NCBI RefSeq assembly: GCF_002078175.1
Contig: NZ_MWFK01000001.1
Location: forward strand, 4,526,001 to 4,590,000
From: Streptomyces sp. M41(2017)
GTDB taxonomy: Bacteria > Actinomycetota > Actinomycetes > Streptomycetales > Streptomycetaceae
Direction: 5' to 3'
DNA: 64,000 bases
Shown: positions 17,842 to 26,190 of the stretch, piece after piece
Layout of the letters: every line of letters begins with the position of its first letter
How positions within the stretch are numbered: the first letter of the stretch is position 1
Translations under genes and position numbers: made by a program
Notes under the pieces: generated by a model
Told to the model about the DNA's origin: nothing
What the model saw: the letters and a program-made list of their open reading frames with translations, nothing else
The model's database searches: none

Positions 17842-20457
17842 ATGCGTGCTGCAGATACTGTTGATTTTGTCGAGGATCGGTCATCTGAGTCGAATATGGC
17901 GATGATCGATGCATCGGTGCCGGCGGCTTTCGCGACTCAGGCGCTGCGGTCCCCGGACGCGGTGGCGGTGCGGTGTGCCGGACGGGAGCTGTCGTACCGG
18001 GAGTTGGACGAGCGGGCCAACCAACTCGCGCACCGACTGGCCGGGTTGGGCGTGGGATCCGAGACGCCGGTCGCGGTGCTGATGGAACGCTCGGTCGACC
18101 TCGTGGTCGCGCTCCTCGCGGTGCTCAAGGCAGGGGGTTTCTATCTGCCGTTGCACAGTGGGTATCCGCTGGAGCGGATGCAGTGGATCGTCGACGAGAC
18201 CTCCGCGCCGGTCCTGCTGACCGACCGCGCCATGCGGAACCGCGGTGTACCGGGTGCGAGCAGCGTGGTCGTGGTGGACGAGGACGAGGAGCTGGCCGGT
18301 CTGCCGGTCGGTGACCTGGGCGTCGAGAGCCGGCCCGAGCAGCTCGCCTACGTGATGTACACGTCGGGTTCGACCGGGCGTCCCAAGGGGGTGGCGGTCA
18401 CCCACCGCGACGTCCTCGACCTCGTCGTGGACGGCATGTTCGGCGCGGGTGCACACGAGCGGGTCCTGATGGTGGCGCCGTACGCCTTCGACCCTTCGAC
18501 CTACGAGCTGTGGGTGCCGCTGCTGCACGGCGGCCGGACGGTGGTGACGCCCGGCGATGATCTCAGTGTCGCGACGCTCGCCCGCCTCATCGCCGAGGAA
18601 TCGATCACCGGGCTTCAGGTGACGGCGGGCCTGTTCCGGGTGATGGCGGAGGAGGATCCCGGCTGCTTCGCCGGGGTGCGGGAAGTGATCACCGGCGGTG
18701 ATGTGATCTCCCCGACCGCGGTGGAGCGGGTACTGGAACACTGCCCCGACACCGTCGTGCGCTGCGCCTACGGGCCCACCGAGACGACACTGTTCGCGAC
18801 GCAGGCGCCGTGGGACGTGGCTGACGAGGTGCCGGCGCCGATACCCGTCGGACGCCCCCTGGACGGCATGCGCGCCTATGTCCTCGACGAGACCCTGGCG
18901 CCGGCCCCGGTGGCCGTGACCGGGGAGCTGTATCTGGCGGGCGCGGGGTTGGCCCGCGGCTACTTCGGGCGCCCGGACCTGACCGCTGAGCGGTTCGTGG
19001 CCGACCCCTACGGCCCGGCCGGAACCCGCATGTACCGCACCGGCGACCTGGCCCGCTGGTCGGGCGACGGCCTGCTGGAGTTCGTCGGCCGCGCCGACGA
19101 CCAGGTGAAGATCCGCGGGTTCCGCATCGAACTCGGCGAGATCGAGGCGGTGTTGAGCCGCTTCACCGGGCTCGCGCAGGTCGCGGTCGTGGCCCGTGAG
19201 GACCGGTCGGGCGACAAACGCCTCGTGGCCTACGTCGTCGCCGAGAGCACCGGCACCCCTTTGGACGCCGAAGCCCTGCGCACCCATGCGGCGGGTCTGC
19301 TGCCCGAGTACATGGTCCCCTCAGCGTTCGTCATCCTCGACCAGCTCCCGCTGACCACCAACGGCAAACTCGACCGGCGGGCCCTGCCCGAACCCGACGC
19401 ACCGACGAAGACCGGCACCGGACGCGGCCCACGCACCCCGCGCGAGGAGATCCTGTGCGGCCTGTTCGCCGAAGTCCTGGGCGTACCCACCGTCGGCATC
19501 TACGACAGTTTCTTCGAGTTGGGCGGACACTCCCTCCTCGCCACCCGCCTGGCCAGCCGCATCCGGTCCATCCTGGGCGTGAAGCTCTCGATCCACAAGC
19601 TGCTCAAAACCCCCACCGTGGCCGCCCTGTCGACCCTGGGCCAGGCCGACGACGAGGAGCAGGACAGCGCACTGGAGCCCGTGCTGAACCTGCGATCGGT
19701 CGGCAGCCGCCCGCCGCTGTTCTGCGTGCACCCCGGCGGCGGCATGGCCTGGTGCTACGCAGGACTGCTGCGCTACGTCCCGAGGGAACACCCGGTGTAC
19801 GGGCTCCAGGCCCGCGGTCTGGCCACGGACGAGCCGTACCCCGCCGACCTCGACGAGATGGTCGAGGACTACCTCGGCCGGATCCGGGAGATCCAGCCGT
19901 CCGGCCCGTACGCCCTCCTCGGCTGGTCCTTCGGCGGCAAGGTCGCCCACAACCTCGCGGCCCGCCTCCAGCAGGAAGGCGAGCAGGTGTCCCTGCTGGC
20001 CGTGCTCGACGCCGGCACCGCAGGACACGCCAGCTCGGACAGCACGCGCAGCCAACGAGACCTCCTGGAGCTCGCGTTCGACGGAATCGGGGCCTTCCAC
20101 GCCGAACCGGGCAACGACCCGATCGAGATGCCACGCATCCTGGAGATCCTCCAGGCCCGTGGCGGAACACTGGCCAGCCTCGAGGAACGAACCGTCGCCG
20201 CGCTCATCGACATCACGGAGAACAACCTCAGGATCAGCCGCGCTACCGCCCCCGAGCAGTTCGACGGCGACATGCTCTTCTTCGAGGCGGCCGGGCCGGA
20301 CGGCGCGTCCACCGGACTCGCGAAGGTCTGGGACCCGTACGTGAGCGGCCACATCGAACAGCACGTGACCCCTTTCCAGCACATGCAGCTGATGAGTTCC
20401 GATGCGCTCGCGGACCTTGCTCCGGTTCTGGCTCGCGCGCTGAAGAAGCAGTCCTGA
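17842..20457 (+). CDS. Non-ribosomal peptide synthetase, A-T-TE
   Basis: This 871-residue protein has an A domain (about 35-525), a T domain (about 530-605, GGHS Ser564) and a type I thioesterase (about 620-871, GWSFGG with Ser696). There is no condensation domain. Pocket residues read DPYQIGALF, nearly those of A1 in the synthetase at 1-8202. The leader and most of the A domain are close copies of that gene's start. The likely role is the final extension module, with its C domain supplied in trans from the unseen end of the large synthetase, and chain release by the TE. Stand-alone A-T-TE enzymes that dimerise aryl-pyruvates also exist, but the Asp at the amine-binding position favours an amino acid substrate. 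Confidence 0.95.
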   Translation: MRAADTVDFVEDRSSESNMAMIDASVPAAFATQALRSPDAVAVRCAGRELSYRELDERANQLAHRLAGLGVGSETPVAVLMERSVDLVVALLAVLKAGGFYLPLHSGYPLERMQWIVDETSAPVLLTDRAMRNRGVPGASSVVVVDEDEELAGLPVGDLGVESRPEQLAYVMYTSGSTGRPKGVAVTHRDVLDLVVDGMFGAGAHERVLMVAPYAFDPSTYELWVPLLHGGRTVVTPGDDLSVATLARLIAEESITGLQVTAGLFRVMAEEDPGCFAGVREVITGGDVISPTAVERVLEHCPDTVVRCAYGPTETTLFATQAPWDVADEVPAPIPVGRPLDGMRAYVLDETLAPAPVAVTGELYLAGAGLARGYFGRPDLTAERFVADPYGPAGTRMYRTGDLARWSGDGLLEFVGRADDQVKIRGFRIELGEIEAVLSRFTGLAQVAVVAREDRSGDKRLVAYVVAESTGTPLDAEALRTHAAGLLPEYMVPSAFVILDQLPLTTNGKLDRRALPEPDAPTKTGTGRGPRTPREEILCGLFAEVLGVPTVGIYDSFFELGGHSLLATRLASRIRSILGVKLSIHKLLKTPTVAALSTLGQADDEEQDSALEPVLNLRSVGSRPPLFCVHPGGGMAWCYAGLLRYVPREHPVYGLQARGLATDEPYPADLDEMVEDYLGRIREIQPSGPYALLGWSFGGKVAHNLAARLQQEGEQVSLLAVLDAGTAGHASSDSTRSQRDLLELAFDGIGAFHAEPGNDPIEMPRILEILQARGGTLASLEERTVAALIDITENNLRISRATAPEQFDGDMLFFEAAGPDGASTGLAKVWDPYVSGHIEQHVTPFQHMQLMSSDALADLAPVLARALKKQS

Positions 20458-20483
20458 TCAATGAAGCAGGCAAGGAGCCTTTG

Positions 20484-21320
20484 ATGTCCGACAACCCGAC
20501 GCCCAACAGGTCGAGGCTGCACCGAGGGCGGGTGCTGCGCGTCGAGTGGGTGACCCCGCACATGGCCAGGGTCGTGCTGGGCGGTGAGGGCCTGAAGGAG
20601 TTCACCGCCGGCCGGTACACCGATCACTACGTCAAGTTGATCTTCCCGCTGGAGGAGGTGCGGTACCCCGAGCCCTTCGACATTTCGGCCATTCGCCGGG
20701 ACTTCCCCCAGGACCAGTGGCCCAAGACCCGTACGTACACGGTCCGCCGGTGGGACCCGGACGCCGTCGAGCTGTCCGTGGACTTCGTCTACCACGGCGA
20801 GAGCGGCCTGGCCGGCCCCTGGGCCGCGAAGGTCAAGCCCGGGGAGGAGATCTACTTCATCGGTCCCGGCGGCGGCTACGCGCCCAGTGCGGAGGCCGAC
20901 TGGCATCTGTTCGTGGGAGACGAGAGCGTCCTGCCCGCGATCGGCGCCTCCCTGGAGGCGCTGCCGTCAGGAGCGGTCGCCAAGGCGTTCATCGAGGTCT
21001 CCGGACCGGAGGAGGAGCAGGAGATCCGGACGTCGGCCGACGCCGACATCGTCTGGCTGCACCGCGGGGAGCGCCAGATCGGCGACGCGCTCCAAGAGGC
21101 CGTCTCCGCCCTGGACTTCCCGGCCGGCACGGTGGACGCCTTCGTCCACGGCGAGGCGCACTTCGTGAAGGCCGTCCGCCGCCACCTGCGGGTGGAACGC
21201 GGCCTGACACGCGATCAGTTGTCCATTTCCGGCTACTGGCGACGCGGGGCCGACGAAGAGGGCTGGCAGTCCTCGAAGTCCGAGTGGAACCGTGACGTGG
21301 AGGACGCGCCCACCGCGTAG
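20484..21320 (+). CDS. Siderophore-interacting protein (FAD ferric reductase family)
   Basis: This 278-residue ViuB/SIP-type flavoprotein has an N-terminal FAD-binding barrel with RTYTVRRWD and a C-terminal NAD(P)H-type half ending in YWRRGADEEGWQ, a family hallmark. Family members reduce ferric siderophores to release iron. An AAGGAG site lies 26 bases after the A-T-TE stop, so it is co-transcribed with the peptide genes. It may mean that the product binds iron. Alternatively it may be the flavin reductase that feeds the halogenase, which is only a suggestion. Confidence 0.9.
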   Translation: MSDNPTPNRSRLHRGRVLRVEWVTPHMARVVLGGEGLKEFTAGRYTDHYVKLIFPLEEVRYPEPFDISAIRRDFPQDQWPKTRTYTVRRWDPDAVELSVDFVYHGESGLAGPWAAKVKPGEEIYFIGPGGGYAPSAEADWHLFVGDESVLPAIGASLEALPSGAVAKAFIEVSGPEEEQEIRTSADADIVWLHRGERQIGDALQEAVSALDFPAGTVDAFVHGEAHFVKAVRRHLRVERGLTRDQLSISGYWRRGADEEGWQSSKSEWNRDVEDAPTA

Positions 21321-21427
21321 CTCTCACGCGTCGGCGGTGTCGACGGTCCGACCCCCTCTTCCCTCCGTCCGGGGTGTTGTCTCCGTCCCACCGTTGCTGT
21401 CCTCACCATCCGTTCCCGGGAGATTCG

Positions 21428-22735
21428 TTGAACGTCACCAGTGAAAACACGAAGGACAAGACGGCCCAGCCGGGCCTGGGAAGCAATTTCAACAAGGTAT
21501 GGGTCGCCGCGATCGCCTCGTCCTGGGGCGACGGCGTCCAGATGGCCGCACTGCCCCTGCTCGCCATCCAACTCACCACCGACCCCCTCCTCATCGGCGC
21601 CGTCGGCGCCATCGGCACCCTGCCCTGGTTCCTCCTCGGCCTCCCCGCCGGCGCCCTCGTCGACCGCTGGGACCGCAGAAAAGTCATGCTCCGCGCCGAC
21701 CTCGTCCGCTTCACCATCCTCACCCTGCTCACCCTCGCCGTCCTGACCGACCACGCCAACATCACCCTCCTCATCGCCGCCGGATTCGCCCTGGGCTGCG
21801 GAGACATCTTCTTCGACATCTCCGCCCAGGCCGTCCTGCCCGTCGTCGTCACCGGCGACCAAGCACTCATCCGCGCCAACAGCCGCATCTCCGCCGCACA
21901 GATCAACGGCGAACAACTCGCCGGACCCCCCATCGGCGGCATCCTCTTCTCCCTCTCCCACTCCCTGCCCTTCCTCGGCAACGCCCTCTCCTTCCTCACC
22001 AGCGCCCTGTGCGTCACCTCCCTCAAAGGCAACTTCGCCAACCCCCCCACCACCCAACCCACCACCACCAGCCTGCGCACCGAAGTAGCCGAAGGACTGC
22101 GCTGGCTCCTCAAACACCGCGTCCTGCGCACCCTCGCCGGCACCGCCGCCATCGGCAACCTCGTCTTCACCGCCAAAATGTCCCTCCTGGTCCTCCTCGC
22201 CAAAAACCAGCTCGGACTCGGCGACATCGGCTACGGACTCCTCCTCAGCTCCACCGCCGTCGGCGCCTTCATCGGCAGCTTCCTCTCCGCCCCCATCTCC
22301 AAAAAAATCCAGGTCGGCACCATGCGCTGCGTCGGCATGTCCATCGAAGGACTCGCCGTCCTGGGCCTCGGCCTCACCACCAGCCCCTGGATCGCCGGCG
22401 CCATGATGGCCACCATCGGCTTCTCCATGAGCGTCCAGATCGTCATCGTCGGCGCCCTGCGCCAACGCCTGGCCCCCACCGAAATCCGCGGACGCGTCCT
22501 GTCCGCAAGCCGCCTCATCTCCCTCATGGGCGCCCCCTTCGGCGGCATCCTCGCCGGCTACCTCGCCAGCACCACCAGCCTGCGCACCCCCTTCATCACC
22601 GGCGGCCTCCTCATGATCATCGTCGCCCTCGCCAGCCTCCCCGCCCTCAGCAACCACGCCATCCAACAAGCCACCCACCACGCCACCAACGAAACAACCC
22701 CCACCACCGAGACACAGCACGCAGCGACGAAGTAG
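21428..22735 (+). CDS. MFS transporter, likely product exporter
   Basis: This 435-residue protein has about 12 hydrophobic segments and the MFS loop motif GALVDRWDRRKVM near residue 75, typical of drug and siderophore exporters (EntS-like group). TTG 21428 follows GGGAG and gives the most natural N-terminus; no ATG or GTG lies close by. It probably exports the peptide. Third positions are far more C-rich than in flanking genes, and the tail is Thr/His-rich. That suggests a separate origin or a different selection history. Confidence 0.9.
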   Translation: MNVTSENTKDKTAQPGLGSNFNKVWVAAIASSWGDGVQMAALPLLAIQLTTDPLLIGAVGAIGTLPWFLLGLPAGALVDRWDRRKVMLRADLVRFTILTLLTLAVLTDHANITLLIAAGFALGCGDIFFDISAQAVLPVVVTGDQALIRANSRISAAQINGEQLAGPPIGGILFSLSHSLPFLGNALSFLTSALCVTSLKGNFANPPTTQPTTTSLRTEVAEGLRWLLKHRVLRTLAGTAAIGNLVFTAKMSLLVLLAKNQLGLGDIGYGLLLSSTAVGAFIGSFLSAPISKKIQVGTMRCVGMSIEGLAVLGLGLTTSPWIAGAMMATIGFSMSVQIVIVGALRQRLAPTEIRGRVLSASRLISLMGAPFGGILAGYLASTTSLRTPFITGGLLMIIVALASLPALSNHAIQQATHHATNETTPTTETQHAATK

Positions 22736-22762
22736 CCGGACACCACCCTTCCTCCGAGAGCG

Positions 22763-22868
22763 CGTGACACGGTCGCGGCGGGGTGCTCCTGAGGTGTCCG
22801 GTGACGCTCGAACGGCGGCGTCGTGCCGGTCGCACTCGACCAGGGCACCGCAACGAGACCGTGTCACG
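22763..22868. promoter_or_regulatory. Inverted 12-base repeats upstream of the aminotransferase
   Basis: CGTGACACGGTC at 22763-22774 and its exact reverse complement GACCGTGTCACG at 22857-22868 flank an 82-base stretch in the 155-base gap before the gene at 22891. They could be paired regulator sites or a long-loop structure. No function is known. Confidence 0.35.
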
Positions 22869-22890
22869 AACTCCGAGGAGGAGAAGAAGC

Positions 22891-24045
22891 ATGACCGCTG
22901 TCCCGACAACCGCGGCTTCCGACGCCGCCGGGCAGTTGCCCCGCATCCGTTCCGCGCTCGACCGGCTCGTGAGCTTCAAGCAGGGCCAGTCCCCTCGCTC
23001 GCCCGAGGGGCACACCTTCCCGCTGTCCGCCAACGAGTCCCCGTACGAGCCGGTCCCCGCGGTCGTGGAGGCGATCCAGGAGGCGGCCCTGGGCGTCAAC
23101 CGCTACCCGGACAACACCTGCGCGGACCTGATCTCCGAGATATCTTCACGCTTCGCCGTACCGGAGGACAGCGTCGCCGTGGGCTGCGGCTCTGTCGGTG
23201 TCTCCCAGATGCTTCTGGAAGCGGTCGCCGAGCCCGGCGGTGAAGTCCTCTACGCCTGGCGCTCGTTCGAGGCCTACCCGATCCTGACCAGACTCTCCGG
23301 TGCCACGCCGGTCGAGGTCCCCCTCAAGGACGGGGCCCACGACCTCGACGCGATGGCCGCCGCGATCACCGACCGGACACGCCTGATCTTCGTCTGCAAC
23401 CCCAACAACCCCACGGGAACCGTGATTTCCCGGTCCGACCTCGAAACCTTCCTCGACCGGGTCCCGGCCGATCTCCTGGTGGTCATCGACGAGGCCTACA
23501 TCGAGTACGTGCGCGACGACGACGTCGCCGACGGCCTCACGCTGCGGCCCGGGCGACCCAACGTGGTGGTCCTGCGTACCTTCTCCAAGGCCTATGGCCT
23601 GGCCGGGCTCAGAGTCGGCTTCGTCGTCGGCCACCCCACCGTGATCGAAGCCCTGCGCAAGGCGTTCCTCCCCTTCAGCGTGAACGCCGTCGCGCAGGCC
23701 GCGGCGGTCGCCGCACTCCGCTCCGAGGACGCCCTGATGGCCCGCGTGGAGACCACGGTCAAGGAACGCGAGCGACTCCACCACACCCTCACCGCGCAGG
23801 GCCGGCCCGTCACCTCCAGCAACGCCAACTTCCTCTGGCTCCGGCTCGGCGACCGGGCCCTGGCCTTCGCCCGTCACTGCGCGGCGGCGGGCGTGTCGAT
23901 CCGGCCGTTCCCGGGCGAGGGAGTCCGCGTCTCGATCGGCTCTCCCGCGGAGAACGACGCCTTCCTCGCGGCGTCGGCCACCTTCCCCACCACGCCCGGC
24001 CACCCCGGACCCGGCGAGGGCACCCTCCACGACATTCGGCGGTAA
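22891..24045 (+). CDS. HisC-like PLP aminotransferase, probable arylglycine or 2-oxo acid aminotransferase
   Basis: This 384-residue fold-type I aminotransferase is closest in pattern to histidinol-phosphate and aromatic aminotransferases. It has PLP-lysine motif TFSKAYGLAGLRVG (Lys233), CNPNNPTGT, and DEAYIEY. As the last gene of the run it is the only aminotransferase of the cluster seen here. It should aminate 4-hydroxyphenylglyoxylate to Hpg, the HpgT role, and may also aminate the product of the aldolase branch. A true histidine-pathway role is unlikely away from his genes. AGGAGGAGAAGAAG precedes the ATG. Confidence 0.88.
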   Translation: MTAVPTTAASDAAGQLPRIRSALDRLVSFKQGQSPRSPEGHTFPLSANESPYEPVPAVVEAIQEAALGVNRYPDNTCADLISEISSRFAVPEDSVAVGCGSVGVSQMLLEAVAEPGGEVLYAWRSFEAYPILTRLSGATPVEVPLKDGAHDLDAMAAAITDRTRLIFVCNPNNPTGTVISRSDLETFLDRVPADLLVVIDEAYIEYVRDDDVADGLTLRPGRPNVVVLRTFSKAYGLAGLRVGFVVGHPTVIEALRKAFLPFSVNAVAQAAAVAALRSEDALMARVETTVKERERLHHTLTAQGRPVTSSNANFLWLRLGDRALAFARHCAAAGVSIRPFPGEGVRVSIGSPAENDAFLAASATFPTTPGHPGPGEGTLHDIRR

Positions 24046-24184
24046 CGGCCCTCCCGCACGCGCCGCGGACCAGGCGCCCGGCCCCCGTGCCCGACGGCGA
24101 CCGGCCCGCCCTGGAGAGGGGACCGCAGCCACTAGGTTGGGACCGGCCATGTGAGTTCTCGCGAGAGATGAGAGGGTCTGTCGG

Positions 24185-25483
24185 GTGAGCGAGACACCAC
24201 CTAACACCCTGCAATACCGCTTTGACGGGCCGGAAGACGCACCTGTCCTGATCCTGGGACCCTCCCTGGGCACCACCTGGCACATGTGGGACCGACAGGT
24301 CCCGGAGCTCGCGAAGAGCTTCCGGGTCTTCCGTTTCGACCTGCCCGGACACGGCGGAGCCCTCGCGTACCCGGCCGGCTCGGTCGCCGAACTGGCGGGG
24401 CGGCTGCTCGCCACGCTCGACCAGCTCGGCGTCCAGCGCTTCGGATACGCGGGCTGCGCGTTCAGCGGCGCCCTCGGCATCGAGCTGGCCCTGCGCCGCC
24501 CGGAACGCGTCGCCTCCCTCGCCCTCATCGCGGCCTCACCCCGCTTCGGCACGGCCGACGAGTTCCGCCAGCGCGGAGTGATCGTCCGGTCCAACGGACT
24601 CGACCCCATCGCGCGGACCTCGCCCGAGCGCTGGTTCACCACCGGCTTCGCCGCCGCCCAGCCCGCCATCACCGAGTGGGCCGTCCAGATGGTGCGCACC
24701 ACCGACCCCGGCTGCTACATCGCCGCCTGCGAGGCCCTCGCCGCCTTCGACGTACGGTCCGAACTGGGCCGCATCGGCGTGCCCACCCTCGTCCTCGTCG
24801 GCTCCGACGACCAGGTCACCGGCCCCGCCGAGGCCCGCACCCTGGTCGCCGGCATACCGGACGCGCGCCTCGCCGTCGTCCCCGGCGCCTCCCACCTCGT
24901 CCCGGTCGAGCAGCCCGCCGCCGTCACCGACCTCCTCGTGCGCCACTTCTCCACCGCCTGGCAGCCCGCCGCCTTCGACTCCGCGACCGGACAGATGGCG
25001 ATCCAGTCCGCTCCCGTGCACGCCGCCCTGTCCGCGCCGCCGCCGGTCGCCCCGTTCGCCGAGATCGGCCCAGCCGCCGCACCGTCCGAGGTCATGGGCC
25101 GGCCCGACCCCTACGACGCCGGGATCAAGGTGCGGCGCGAGGTGCTGGGCGACGCGCACGTGGACCGCGCCCTGGGCGCGGCCGACGAGTTCTCCGGCGA
25201 CTTCCAGGACTTCATCACCCGCTACGCGTGGGGAGAGGTCTGGAACCGGCCCGGACTCGACCGGCGCTCCCGCAGCTGTGTCACCCTCACCGCCCTCGTC
25301 GCCGGCGGACACCTCGACGAACTGGCCTTCCACACCCGCGCCGCCCTCCGCAACGGCCTCACCCCCGTCGAGATCAGGGAAGTTCTCCTCCAGGCGGCCG
25401 TCTACTGCGGCGTACCGGCCGCGAACAGCGCCTTCAAGGTGGCGCAGCAAGTGATCCGCGAGGAGACCACCCCGGAGGAGTGA
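24185..25483 (+). CDS. PcaL-like fusion: 3-oxoadipate enol-lactonase / 4-carboxymuconolactone decarboxylase domains
   Basis: This 432-residue two-domain protein has an alpha/beta-hydrolase half (1-265) and a carboxymuconolactone-decarboxylase-like half (about 300-425). The latter ends in VLLQAAVYCGVPAAN with Cys408. PcaL fusions act in the beta-ketoadipate branch of protocatechuate breakdown. At the place where lactonases have G-x-S-x-G the sequence is GCAFSGALG. Aligning from ELALRRPERV puts Ala92 at the nucleophile position and moves Ser to 94. No other pca gene is in view, so this may be a stray or re-tasked copy. The GTG start overlaps no gene. Confidence 0.85.
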   Translation: MSETPPNTLQYRFDGPEDAPVLILGPSLGTTWHMWDRQVPELAKSFRVFRFDLPGHGGALAYPAGSVAELAGRLLATLDQLGVQRFGYAGCAFSGALGIELALRRPERVASLALIAASPRFGTADEFRQRGVIVRSNGLDPIARTSPERWFTTGFAAAQPAITEWAVQMVRTTDPGCYIAACEALAAFDVRSELGRIGVPTLVLVGSDDQVTGPAEARTLVAGIPDARLAVVPGASHLVPVEQPAAVTDLLVRHFSTAWQPAAFDSATGQMAIQSAPVHAALSAPPPVAPFAEIGPAAAPSEVMGRPDPYDAGIKVRREVLGDAHVDRALGAADEFSGDFQDFITRYAWGEVWNRPGLDRRSRSCVTLTALVAGGHLDELAFHTRAALRNGLTPVEIREVLLQAAVYCGVPAANSAFKVAQQVIREETTPEE

Positions 25484-25554
25484 CCACGGGCGCGAGCGGT
25501 CCCCGCGTCCGGCCGGTGGAGCCCCGGCGCGGCCACGGGGGCAGGATGGGACGC

Positions 25555-26190
25555 ATGAAGCTCACGAAGAAGTCGCACGCCTGCGTCCGTCTCGAGAAGG
25601 ACGGACGCACGCTCGTCATCGACCCCGGCGCTTTCAGCGAGGAGGACGCGGCCCTCGGCGCGGACGTCATCCTCGTGACGCACGAGCATCCCGACCACTT
25701 CAGCGAGGAGCGGCTGCGGGCCGGCATGGAGGCCGACCCGGCGGCGGAGATCTGGACGCTGCGCTCGGTGGCGGAGAAGATCTCGGCGGCCTTCCCCGGG
25801 CGGGTGCACACCGTCGGCCACGGCGACACGTTCAGCGCGGCCGGCTTCGACGTGCAGGTGCACGGCGAACTCCACGCCGTCATCCACCCGGACATCCCGC
25901 GCATCACCAACGTCGGCTTCCTCGTCGACGGCGGCCGCGTCTTCCACCCCGGCGACGCGCTCACCGTCCCCGGCGGCCCGGTCGAGACGCTGATGCTCCC
26001 GGTCATGGCCCCGTGGAACAAGATCTCCGAGGTCATCGAGTACGTCCGCGAGGTCAAGCCGCAACGCGCCTACGACATCCACGACGCCCTGCTCACGGAT
26101 CTGGCCCGGCCCATCTACGACAGCCAGATCGGCTCCCTGGGCGGCGCCGAGCACCTGCGGCTCGCCCCGGGAACGTCGGCCGAGGTCTGA
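25555..26190 (+). CDS. Metallo-beta-lactamase fold hydrolase, UlaG-like
   Basis: This 211-residue protein starts KLTKKSHACVRLEKDGRTLVIDPG and carries the metal motif THEHPDHF. A later HPGDALT and a His-containing C-terminal region fit UlaG/RomA-type members. The substrate is unknown. ATG 25555 has GGCAGG about nine bases upstream; ATG 25546 would add three residues but leaves no spacer. It stands alone between the PcaL-like gene and a repeat tract. Confidence 0.85.
   Translation: MKLTKKSHACVRLEKDGRTLVIDPGAFSEEDAALGADVILVTHEHPDHFSEERLRAGMEADPAAEIWTLRSVAEKISAAFPGRVHTVGHGDTFSAAGFDVQVHGELHAVIHPDIPRITNVGFLVDGGRVFHPGDALTVPGGPVETLMLPVMAPWNKISEVIEYVREVKPQRAYDIHDALLTDLARPIYDSQIGSLGGAEHLRLAPGTSAEV

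Noticed and set aside
17881..19287. Minus-strand open frame of 468 codons
   Set aside because: Antisense to the A domain of the A-T-TE gene and similar to the shadow at 6739-8349 because the two A domains are near-copies.
21233..22909. 558-codon minus-strand frame rich in Gly, Asp and Glu
   Set aside because: Mirror of the MFS exporter gene; the composition follows from its C-rich codons.
8203..24045. Glycopeptide (vancomycin/complestatin type) cluster
   Set aside because: No crosslinking P450, Dpg genes, glycosyltransferases or X domain are visible, although the left flank is unseen.
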